Under the pieces are notes generated by a model, which ran no database searches, was not told the origin of the DNA, and saw only the letters and a program-made list of their open reading frames with translations. Positions 1-4,601 of a stretch of DNA of 5,140 nucleotides are shown one piece after another (within the stretch, counting starts at the first letter, position 1; the number at the start of each line of letters is the position of its first letter). The translations under genes and the position numbers were made by a program. This stretch comes from AC-32 sp035624425 (lineage in GTDB: Bacteria > Actinomycetota > Thermoleophilia > Gaiellales > Gaiellaceae): assembly GCA_035624425.1 (NCBI GenBank), contig DASPRN010000030.1, forward strand, positions 1-5,140, given 5' to 3'.

Positions 1-31
1 CCGGGTGCATGCTCCGCTCGACGATCACGAC

Positions 32-42
32 CTCGCTAGGCT
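32..42 (+). promoter_or_regulatory. Putative pspA -10 region
   Basis: The motif CTCGCTAGGCT contains TAGGCT (37-42), a plausible actinobacterial -10 box of the TAnnnT form. It would start transcription near base 49-50 and leave a leader of about 20 nt carrying the Shine-Dalgarno at 61-66. Nearly the same string, CTCGTTAGACT, precedes the cytochrome gene at 4408-4418, which supports its being a promoter element. I see no convincing -35 box; TCGACG at 18-23 is badly spaced for this -10. Confidence 0.4.
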
Positions 43-60
43 AGACGTTCCGCACCCGAG

Positions 61-66
61 AGGAGG
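61..66 (+). promoter_or_regulatory. Shine-Dalgarno of pspA (decides the start)
   Basis: A perfect AGGAGG lies 4 nt before the ATG at 71. It would be about 16 nt from the alternative in-frame ATG at 83, and it lies downstream of the in-frame ATG at 5. This selects 71 as the start. Confidence 0.75.
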
Positions 67-70
67 ACGC

Positions 71-799
71 ATGGCCGGCCTGATGTCCCGCGCGTCGATG
101 GTCGTGAAGGCGAAGTTCTCGAAGCTGCTCGACCGGGCGGAGGATCCCGCCGAGACGCTCGACTACTCGTACGAGCGGCAGCTCGAGTTGCTCCAGAACG
201 TGAAGCGCGGGATCGCGGACGTCGTCACGGCGAAGAAGCGGCTCGAGCTCCAGGAGACGCAGCTGCAGCAGAGCATCGTCAAGCTCGACGGCCAGGCGCG
301 CCAGGCGCTCGCCGCCAACCGGGAGGATCTCGCCCGGCAGGCGCTGGAGCGGAAGTCGGGCCTCCAGCAGCAGCTGCAGAGCCTCGACCAGCAGGCCGAC
401 GGGCTCGCGCAGCAGCAGGAGAAGCTCGTCGCCAGCGAGAAGGCGCTCTCGGCCAAGGTCGAGGCCTTCCGGACGCAGAAGGAGACGATCAAGGCGCAGT
501 ACTCCGCCGCCGAGGCGCAGGTGAAGATCGGCGAGGCCGCGACCGGGATCGGCGAGCAGATGGCCGACACCGGGCTCGCGATCCAGCGGGCCAAGGACAA
601 GACCGAGCAGATGCAGGCGCGGGCCTCCGCGATCGACGAGCTGACGACCTCGGGCGCGCTCGAGGACTTCACCTCCGACCAGACGGAGCTCGACCGGGAG
701 CTCGGCGCGCTCGCCTCGCAGTCGCAGGTCGACGACGAGCTCGCGAAGATGAAGGCGGAGGTCGGCTCGGGCGAGAAGCAGAAGGAGCTCGAGAAGTGA
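71..799 (+). CDS. pspA: PspA/IM30 family envelope-stress protein
   Basis: PspA binds stressed cytoplasmic membrane from the inside and assembles into oligomeric scaffolds that limit proton leakage; the family is related to Vipp1/IM30 and ESCRT-III. The product is 242 aa, close to the usual PspA length. It has an N-terminal amphipathic segment (about residues 1-22, MAGLMSRASMVVKAKFSKLL) followed by the family-typical EDP (24-26). The rest is almost entirely charged, Gln/Ala/Leu-rich coiled coil (about 27-190), including the conserved REDLARQALERK stretch (84-95). A looser acidic tail follows (195-242). There is no signal peptide or membrane segment, as expected for a peripheral inner-face protein. 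The start at 71 is chosen from the AGGAGG 4 nt upstream. The stop codon overlaps the pspAA start (GTGA, 796-799), implying co-transcription and translational coupling. The family call is confident; the stress that induces it cannot be read from the sequence. Confidence 0.95.
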   Translation: MAGLMSRASMVVKAKFSKLLDRAEDPAETLDYSYERQLELLQNVKRGIADVVTAKKRLELQETQLQQSIVKLDGQARQALAANREDLARQALERKSGLQQQLQSLDQQADGLAQQQEKLVASEKALSAKVEAFRTQKETIKAQYSAAEAQVKIGEAATGIGEQMADTGLAIQRAKDKTEQMQARASAIDELTTSGALEDFTSDQTELDRELGALASQSQVDDELAKMKAEVGSGEKQKELEK

Positions 800-1089
800 T
801 CGTGCGGCTGATGGGCGAGGGCCAGTTCGAGATCGACGACGAGGTCGCGAAGGGGTTGAACGAGCTCGACGAGCAGGCGGCTCAGGCCGTGGAGGCCGGT
901 GACGAGGAGCGCCTGCGCGGGTTGCTCGGGCGCATGGCCGAGGCGGTGCGCACGAACGGGACGCGCATCCCCGACGACGATCTGTCGGCCTCGGAGGGAA
1001 TCGTCCCTCCTGACGATCTCTCGCTGGACGAAGCGCGGCTGCTGTTCGAGGGCGAAGGCCTGATCCCGGACCTCCCCGCCGGGCCGTAG
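796..1089 (+). CDS. pspAA: PspA-associated protein PspAA
   Basis: This is a 97-aa acidic protein matching the PspAA domain, a small partner encoded next to pspA in actinobacteria and some archaea. Its molecular role is not well defined; a function with PspA in envelope-stress sensing is inferred from the constant linkage. Visible hallmarks are the N-terminal MIVRLMGEGQFEID (1-14), the helical LNELDEQAAQAVEAGDEERL (21-40), the IPDDDL and IVPPDDLSLDEAR blocks (58-81), and the C-terminal EGEGLIPDLP (85-94), which is typical of this family. Translation starts at a GTG inside the pspA stop (4-bp overlap), so no separate promoter is needed. There is no membrane segment or signal peptide. A short coding hairpin (993-1010) is probably incidental. 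Confidence 0.88.
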   Translation: MIVRLMGEGQFEIDDEVAKGLNELDEQAAQAVEAGDEERLRGLLGRMAEAVRTNGTRIPDDDLSASEGIVPPDDLSLDEARLLFEGEGLIPDLPAGP

Positions 1090-1091
1090 CC

Positions 1092-1131
1092 GCTCTCTGC
1101 ACCCGTTGAAGGCTCTTTGCACCGCTCAAGG
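1092..1131 (+). repeat. Imperfect tandem 20-nt direct repeat
   Basis: Two adjacent units lie directly after the pspAA stop. The first begins GCTCTCTGCACC (1092-1103) and the second GCTCTTTGCACC (1112-1123): 11 of 12 bases match. They then continue as CGTTGAAGG and GCTCAAGG, which differ by an indel and a few substitutions. The second unit runs into the following hairpin. The function is unknown and it could be a chance duplication. Confidence 0.4.
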
Positions 1132-1157
1132 TTCACGCGCGCACGCGCGCGTGAACC
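1130..1157. terminator. Bidirectional hairpin terminator candidate
   Basis: GGTTCACGCGCGC (1130-1142) is the perfect reverse complement of GCGCGCGTGAACC (1145-1157), giving a 13-bp stem (12 bp with a 4-nt loop). It sits between the convergent stop codons of pspAA (1089) and pspAB (1257), where a shared terminator is expected. Neither strand has a T-tract, as is common for actinobacterial terminators, so termination is inferred from position and stem strength. Confidence 0.65.
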
Positions 1158-1256
1158 AAGGCGTCCCTCGCCTCCTCCCCGCGACGAGCCTAGCCGCGAA
1201 AGGCGCACACGTGGGTGCCGGGACCGTGACGACTGTGTGACGTTCGCGCTGGGACC

Positions 1257-1835
1257 CTAGACCGGGGCGTCGAACAACCCGAACCAGCGGGTCAGGTCGC
1301 CTTCGATCGGCAGCTCGGGCTCCAGCTTCGCCTTCAGCTCGAGCTCCTCGGCGTTGTCGCGGTCCTGGCCCTTCCCGGTCGGGACGAACGGCCAGAACGC
1401 CCCCTGCTTGAAGCCGTAGACCCAGTAGGCGCGACCTTCCTTGAACTTCCCTTCGAACGGGAAGAGCGCCGCCAGGAGCTGCCCGCCGAACCCGCCGTCC
1501 TGAAACTCCTGCGCGATCGTGTGGACGGTCGCGACGAGCTCTTCGAAATCCTGGTCGCGGACGACCAGCCACTCCCACCCGAGGTCGTCGCTCTTCCGCT
1601 CGATCTTCGAGGCGGTTTCCGCAGCGACGGCGTCGAGCAGCTGCTGCAGATCGTTCTCAGCCCGGACGAACTCGCCCGAGGAGAGCGACTTGAAGCACAC
1701 GCCCGCCGAGCCGGCCGGCTTCAGGTCGAGGTCCGTCTCGAGGGTGATCCGGGCCGTCGTGATCGCGAACAGCCGCTCACGCGCCGGATCCTGGAGCTTC
1801 TTGCGCCCCGAGAGGACGTCTCTCAGGCCCACCAC
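1257..1835 (-). CDS. pspAB: PspA-associated protein PspAB
   Basis: This 192-aa soluble protein matches the PspAB domain, an actinobacterial PspA-linked family of unknown biochemical activity that is commonly encoded beside htpX. Recognisable blocks are the start VGLRDVLSGRKKL (2-14), RLFAITTARITLET (21-34), LKPAGSAGVCFK (38-49), GWEWLVVRDQDFEELVATVH (86-105), GFGGQLLAALFPF (115-127), YWVYGFKQGAFWPFVP (137-152), RDNAEELELKAKL (159-171) and the C-terminal ELPIEGDLTRWFGLF (174-188). No signal peptide or membrane segment is visible. The start is uncertain by one codon: GTG at 1835 or the adjacent GTG at 1832, which would give MGLRDVL. Neither has a recognisable Shine-Dalgarno, and a hairpin ends 2 nt upstream. 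It lies downstream of htpX on the same strand (97-bp gap) and is probably co-transcribed with it, and it converges on pspA-pspAA. The link to PspA is by family and proximity. Confidence 0.85.
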   Translation of the reverse strand: MVGLRDVLSGRKKLQDPARERLFAITTARITLETDLDLKPAGSAGVCFKSLSSGEFVRAENDLQQLLDAVAAETASKIERKSDDLGWEWLVVRDQDFEELVATVHTIAQEFQDGGFGGQLLAALFPFEGKFKEGRAYWVYGFKQGAFWPFVPTGKGQDRDNAEELELKAKLEPELPIEGDLTRWFGLFDAPV

Positions 1836-1837
1836 AA

Positions 1838-1855
1838 GGCACCGCTTGCGGTGCC
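1838..1855 (-). repeat. Hairpin abutting the pspAB start
   Basis: GGCACCGC-TT-GCGGTGCC is a perfect 8-bp inverted repeat ending 2 nt before the pspAB GTG. In the htpX-pspAB transcript it occupies the place where a ribosome-binding site would lie, so it may restrict pspAB translation, or end some transcripts after htpX. The T-tract is too short for a classical terminator. Confidence 0.6.
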
Positions 1856-1862
1856 GCCATCA

Positions 1863-1887
1863 GGAGGCCCGGCTCTGCCGGGTCTCC
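1863..1887 (-). terminator. Hairpin between htpX and pspAB
   Basis: GGAGGCCCGGC (1863-1873) and GCCGGGTCTCC (1877-1887) form an 11-bp stem with a TCT loop. The only imperfect pair is G·T on the + strand, which becomes an A·C mismatch in the htpX-strand RNA. It could partially terminate or stabilise the htpX mRNA, lowering pspAB relative to htpX, or be a REP-like intergenic palindrome. A 10-base direct repeat, GCCATCAGGA, flanks it (1856-1865 and 1917-1926). Confidence 0.5.
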
Positions 1888-1932
1888 GTCTGAAATGACC
1901 GGTCGATGCGATCGGCGCCATCAGGAACGGCT

Positions 1933-2853
1933 CTACGAGACGGGCCGGCCCATCTCCCGGGCGATCTGCTCCAGCGCCGCAAGCCGCTTCTCGAGCGGCG
2001 GGTGATCCATGAACAGCTCGGAGATGCTGCCCTTCACGCGCGCGGGGATGATGAAGAACGCGTTCAGCGCCTGCACCTCGCGCAGGTCCTTCTGCGGGAT
2101 CACGGCCATCTGGCCGGTGATCTTCTGCAGCGCGCTCATCAGGTACTCCGGCGCGCCGGTGATCACCGCCGAGCCGCGGTCGGCCGCGTACTCGCGGTAG
2201 CGGGAGATGGTCCGGATCAGGACCCAGCTCACCACGTACGTCACGAACGCGACCACCACGATGACCAGCCAGACCGGTATGCCGTTGTTGTTGTCGCGGT
2301 TGTTGCCGCCGAAGCCGCCGAAGAACCCTGCGTACAGGCCGAAGCGGGTGATCAGCGCCGCCAGCATCGCGAACGTGGAGGCGAGCGTCATCACGAGCAC
2401 GTCGCGGTTGACGATGTGCGTCAACTCGTGCGCGAGAACGCCCTCGACCTCGTTCTCGTCGAGCCGGTCGAGCAGGCCGCGGTAGACGGCGACGACGGCG
2501 TGCTTCTGACTACGGCCCGTCGCGAACGCGTTCGGGATGTCGCTGTCGATGATCGCGACCCGCGGCTTCTGGATGTTCGCCATCGCCGCCAGGCGCTCGA
2601 CGGTCGCGTGCAGCTTTGGCGCCTCCTCAGGGCTGACGATGCGTGCGCCCGAGGCCTTGAGGGCGAGCTTGTCCGACGTGAAGTACTGGAAGAAGGCCAG
2701 CCCGACGACGATCACGACCAGCACCACGAGGGTGGTGTGCAGCGCATAGAAGAGGACGAGCGCGAAGCCGACGTAGAGCAGCCCGAGCAGGAACAGCGTC
2801 AGCGACATCCGCGCGGAGAGCCCGAAGTCGCGACCGTAAGCCTTTCGTTTCAT
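1933..2853 (-). CDS. htpX: HtpX family membrane zinc metalloprotease
   Basis: HtpX is an M48-family zinc endopeptidase of the cytoplasmic membrane that cuts misfolded or damaged membrane proteins, working alongside FtsH-type quality control. The 306-aa product is of normal length. It has two N-terminal membrane segments (about 15-37 and 39-57), a conserved PNAFATG block (107-113), the zinc-binding HELTH motif (H142, E143, H146) and the downstream REYAADRG motif with the third zinc ligand, E221. Two further hydrophobic segments lie at about 151-176 and 193-214, separated by an unusual GGFGGNNRDNNNG stretch (179-191). The C-terminus has the usual HPPLEKRLAAL (284-294). All catalytic residues are present. 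The ATG start has a perfect AAGGAGG on the coding strand (2864-2870), 10 nt upstream. It is divergent from the neighbouring membrane protein gene and sits upstream of pspAB. The pairing with PspAB suggests a membrane-stress unit. Confidence 0.95.
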   Translation of the reverse strand: MKRKAYGRDFGLSARMSLTLFLLGLLYVGFALVLFYALHTTLVVLVVIVVGLAFFQYFTSDKLALKASGARIVSPEEAPKLHATVERLAAMANIQKPRVAIIDSDIPNAFATGRSQKHAVVAVYRGLLDRLDENEVEGVLAHELTHIVNRDVLVMTLASTFAMLAALITRFGLYAGFFGGFGGNNRDNNNGIPVWLVIVVVAFVTYVVSWVLIRTISRYREYAADRGSAVITGAPEYLMSALQKITGQMAVIPQKDLREVQALNAFFIIPARVKGSISELFMDHPPLEKRLAALEQIAREMGRPVS

Positions 2854-2862
2854 CGAAAATCG

Positions 2863-2876
2863 GCCTCCTTGGAGGC
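2863..2876. promoter_or_regulatory. Palindrome supplying both divergent Shine-Dalgarno sites
   Basis: GCCTCC-TT-GGAGGC contains the htpX ribosome-binding site on the minus strand (AAGGAGG, 10 nt from the ATG at 2853) and that of the membrane protein on the plus strand (GGAGG, 7 nt from the GTG at 2883). It lies inside a nearly concentric outer dyad, CGTTTCA (2846-2852) / TGAAACG (2884-2890), made by the MKR codons that start both proteins. The start codons are separated by only 29 nt. Confidence 0.75.
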
Positions 2877-2882
2877 GAGAGA

Positions 2883-4403
2883 GTGAAACGGATTGTAGCC
2901 CTGGGGCTCGTGCTGGCCGCGGCGGGGGCGGCAGCGCCGGCCGCGCTGCCGGCCGAGCGCCAGCGCGTCGCGGTGATCGTCGTCCCTTCCTTCTCCCCGG
3001 TCTTTGCCTCGCCGAAGGCCGCGCACGGCCTGCTCGTCGCCGGCGAGGGTGCGACGGTCAGCCGGCGCGGGGCGCTCGCCTCGCTCCTGCACGGGGCGCT
3101 GGGCAACGCGATCGTCGATTCCGGTGTCCCGGGCGGGCGGCCGAAGATCTCGCTCTCGACGCGGCCGGCGGAGACGACGTTCTACGTCGCGCTGCCGCCG
3201 CCGGGCAAGCACCACAACGTCGTCCGCTACCCGATCGCGGTCATCGGCCCCGGCTATCACGGGCTCCTCACCTCCAGCGCGACGCACCTCACGGGCCTGA
3301 TCGCGATCTCGGACGTCGCCCCGTCCGTGCTCGCCCTCCGCCGCGGAGACCGGCCGCCGGTCCGCTCGCGAGCCTCGTCCGATCCGCTCGGCTACCTGCG
3401 GAGCTTCGACAGCCGGCTCACCCACGCCCACGACTCCCGGACCGGCGGCGTGCTCGTGCTCGTCGGACTGATGGTCGCGCTCGGGCTGCTCGCGCTCGCC
3501 ACGGGCTCCCGCGCGGTCGGCCGGGCCGCCTTCCTCGCGGCGCCCTCGTGCCTCGTCGTCTCGCTGATCCTGAGCGCCGCCGGCGTGACGAGCGTGACGG
3601 AGATCGTCGTCGCCCTCGCCCTCGGGTCGGCCGCCCTCGCCCTTGCGGGCGGCGCGCTGCTGCTCCCGCCGCTGCGGCTGGCGCTCGGGCTCGCGGCCCT
3701 GTTTGCGTTCGTCTTCGTCGTGCTCTGGGCCGAGCCGAGCTGGAACAGCCTCGCCGCGCTCGGGGCGCGGCCGGACGGCGGTGGGCGCTTCTACGGCGTC
3801 AACAACCAGATCGCGACGCTGCTCTTCTCGCCGGCGCTCGTCCTCGGCGCCCTCGTTCGCGGCCCGTGGCTGGTAGCCGTCGCGCTGATCGTCTCCGCCG
3901 GGGTCGGCGTCAGCTCCGTCGGCGCCAACGGCGGCGCGCTCGTCTCCTACCTGGCCGGCTTCGTCGTCCTCGGGCTCCTGGTGCGCGAGACCCGCCCATC
4001 CGCAGCTCGCGCAGCCGCCGGGATCGCCGTCGCCGTCGTCGTCGCGTTCGCGCTGGTCGGGATCGATGCGGCGCTCGGAGGCTCGAGCCACGTCACCCAC
4101 GCGGTCGGCGGCGGGCCCGGCACGCTGGCCGGCGACTTCGCCCACCGCCTCCACCTGACGGCGGCGGCGATCGGCTCGACCTGGAACGCCGCGCTCCTGT
4201 TCGCCCTCAGCACCGCCGTGCTGGCCTACCTCGCGTGGCGGCGACCCCGCTTCGCCGTCCTCGACGCGCTCCTCGCTGGGCTCGTCGTGCTCGTGCTCGT
4301 CAGCGACACGCCGACCGAGATCACCGGGCTGGGCGTCCTCTCGGCGATCGTCCTCCGCGTCTGGCTCGAACGATGCGGCGAGAGCCTCGCCCCGCTCGAT
4401 TGA
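2883..4403 (+). CDS. Multi-pass membrane protein with degenerate alkaline-phosphatase-like N-terminal domain
   Basis: Function unknown. The 506-aa product starts with a signal peptide (MKRIVALGLVLAAAGAAAPA, likely cleaved near ALPA-24), followed by an extracytoplasmic region to about 185 and then roughly ten hydrophobic segments (about 188-206, 214-233, 238-262, 264-283, 308-325, 329-346, 350-368, 377-396, 430-449, 459-474). The soluble region resembles the end of alkaline-phosphatase-superfamily domains (GLLTSSATHLTGLIAISDVAPSVL; GLL starts at 127, DVAPSVL is 144-150). Its first strand reads VAVIVVPSFS (29-38), where these enzymes carry a metal-binding Asp, and the domain is short, so it looks catalytically degenerate. 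Conserved-looking membrane-side motifs are RPDGGGRFYGVNNQIATLL (296-314), VGANGGALVSY (346-356) and SDTPTEITGLG (474-484). The RFYG-N motif is reminiscent of uncharacterised membrane proteins with phosphatase-like ectodomains in Firmicutes and Actinobacteria. The GTG start has GGAGG 7 nt upstream. It is divergent from htpX, so a role in envelope maintenance is possible but unproven. Confidence 0.8.
   Translation: MKRIVALGLVLAAAGAAAPAALPAERQRVAVIVVPSFSPVFASPKAAHGLLVAGEGATVSRRGALASLLHGALGNAIVDSGVPGGRPKISLSTRPAETTFYVALPPPGKHHNVVRYPIAVIGPGYHGLLTSSATHLTGLIAISDVAPSVLALRRGDRPPVRSRASSDPLGYLRSFDSRLTHAHDSRTGGVLVLVGLMVALGLLALATGSRAVGRAAFLAAPSCLVVSLILSAAGVTSVTEIVVALALGSAALALAGGALLLPPLRLALGLAALFAFVFVVLWAEPSWNSLAALGARPDGGGRFYGVNNQIATLLFSPALVLGALVRGPWLVAVALIVSAGVGVSSVGANGGALVSYLAGFVVLGLLVRETRPSAARAAAGIAVAVVVAFALVGIDAALGGSSHVTHAVGGGPGTLAGDFAHRLHLTAAAIGSTWNAALLFALSTAVLAYLAWRRPRFAVLDALLAGLVVLVLVSDTPTEITGLGVLSAIVLRVWLERCGESLAPLD
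2892..2897 (-). promoter_or_regulatory. Putative htpX -10 box
   Basis: On the minus strand this reads TACAAT, 5 of 6 bases of the TATAAT consensus. It would start transcription near 2885 and give a leader of about 32 nt containing the htpX Shine-Dalgarno. No good -35 is seen at the expected distance. The box lies inside the coding start of the divergent gene. For that opposite gene the best plus-strand candidate is a weak GAAAAT (2855-2860). Confidence 0.4.
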
Positions 4404-4407
4404 GTGC

Positions 4408-4418
4408 CTCGTTAGACT
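4408..4418 (+). promoter_or_regulatory. Putative leaderless-type promoter of the cytochrome gene
   Basis: CTCGTTAGACT contains the -10 candidate TAGACT (4413-4418), 8 nt before an ATG at 4427. That spacing is typical of leaderless actinobacterial transcripts that begin at the start codon. It matches the pspA -10 region in 9 of 11 bases. It begins 4 nt after the stop codon of the upstream membrane protein gene. The ATG is now cut off from the cytochrome reading frame by the palindromic element. Confidence 0.5.
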
Positions 4419-4426
4419 CGCGCCGC

Positions 4427-4531
4427 ATGCGTCGCCCAGTGCCCTGTCCAGTGATGCCGCCGAGCTTCTGGGTCGCGAGTCCCAAGCCAGAGTTCGCACT
4501 TGCCCGCAGCAAGGCTGGGTTGCCTTGCTAA
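4427..4531 (+). pseudogene. Stranded original cytochrome start, now a 34-codon leader ORF
   Basis: The ATG at 4427 reads MRRP over its first four codons and then runs into the palindromic element, ending at a TAA (4529-4531) in the element's right arm after 34 residues. The peptide has no recognisable motif. Deleting 4438-4601 would fuse this start in frame to the cytochrome and give MRRPTLFLGLAFLLAGC with a proper Arg-rich n-region and lipobox. I therefore read it as the displaced native start. It could still be translated as an upstream ORF: its stop lies within a few bases of the candidate cytochrome starts TTG 4525 and GTG 4540, allowing re-initiation. This is inference; proteomic or transcript data would be needed to choose. 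Confidence 0.4.
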
Positions 4532-4601
4532 GGGCAAGGGTGGGCTCTGGTGCCGCGGGATCGCGGGCCAGAAGCCGGCATGTGTTGCTGGGCGGGGCAC
4601 T
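4438..4601. mobile_element. 164-bp MITE-like imperfect palindrome
   Basis: The arms are 4438-4514 and 4523-4601, with loop CTGGGTTG (4515-4522). Paired blocks from outside in are AGTGCCC/GGGCACT, CCAG/CTGG (joined to the first through TGT/GCG, pairable as U·G, G-C, U·G), ATGCCG/CGGCAT, GCTTCTGG/CCAGAAGC, CGCGA/TCGCG, TCCC/GGGA, CCAGAG/CTCTGG, CTTGCCC/GGGCAAG and AGCAAGG/CCTTGCT. About 55 of 77 left-arm bases pair. It has no transposase gene, so if mobile it would be non-autonomous. Removing exactly these bases restores a complete lipoprotein signal peptide in the next gene, which is the main argument for insertion. No clear target duplication is seen (left flank GTCGCCC, right flank AACGCTC), and the family is unknown. 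The alternative is a large structured 5' regulatory RNA. The palindrome itself is certain; mobility is inferred. Confidence 0.65.

Noticed and set aside
2..58. Inverted repeat CGGGTGC (2-8) / GCACCCG (52-58) around the pspA promoter region
   Set aside because: Seven bases 43 nt apart in GC-rich DNA are easily due to chance, and the left arm would lie upstream of the likely transcript start.
5..70. An N-terminal extension of PspA from the ATG at 5
   Set aside because: The extra 22 residues are not like PspA N-termini, and the AGGAGG at 61-66 would fall inside the coding region just before the better start at 71.
993..1010. Perfect 7-bp hairpin GGAGGGA/TCCCTCC inside pspAA, flanked by a GACGATCT direct repeat (976-983 and 1012-1019)
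   Set aside because: It lies in a conserved coding region; the repeated DDLS codons account for the direct repeat. A chance stem is likelier than an internal terminator.
41..1129. Long minus-strand frames opposite pspA and pspAA
   Set aside because: The products are Arg/Leu/Ser-rich shadows of the coiled-coil codons, with no start signal or recognisable domain.
1906..2886. A 326-codon plus-strand frame opposite htpX
   Set aside because: The minus strand encodes HtpX with its HELTH zinc site intact; the plus frame gives only a charged His/Arg/Asp-rich composition.
4438..4601. The palindrome as a known riboswitch, tRNA, SRP RNA or tmRNA
   Set aside because: I looked for conserved cores such as the tRNA T-loop, cobalamin-box, cyclic-di-GMP and ydaO signatures and found none. 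The end-to-end symmetry is that of a palindromic element rather than these folds.
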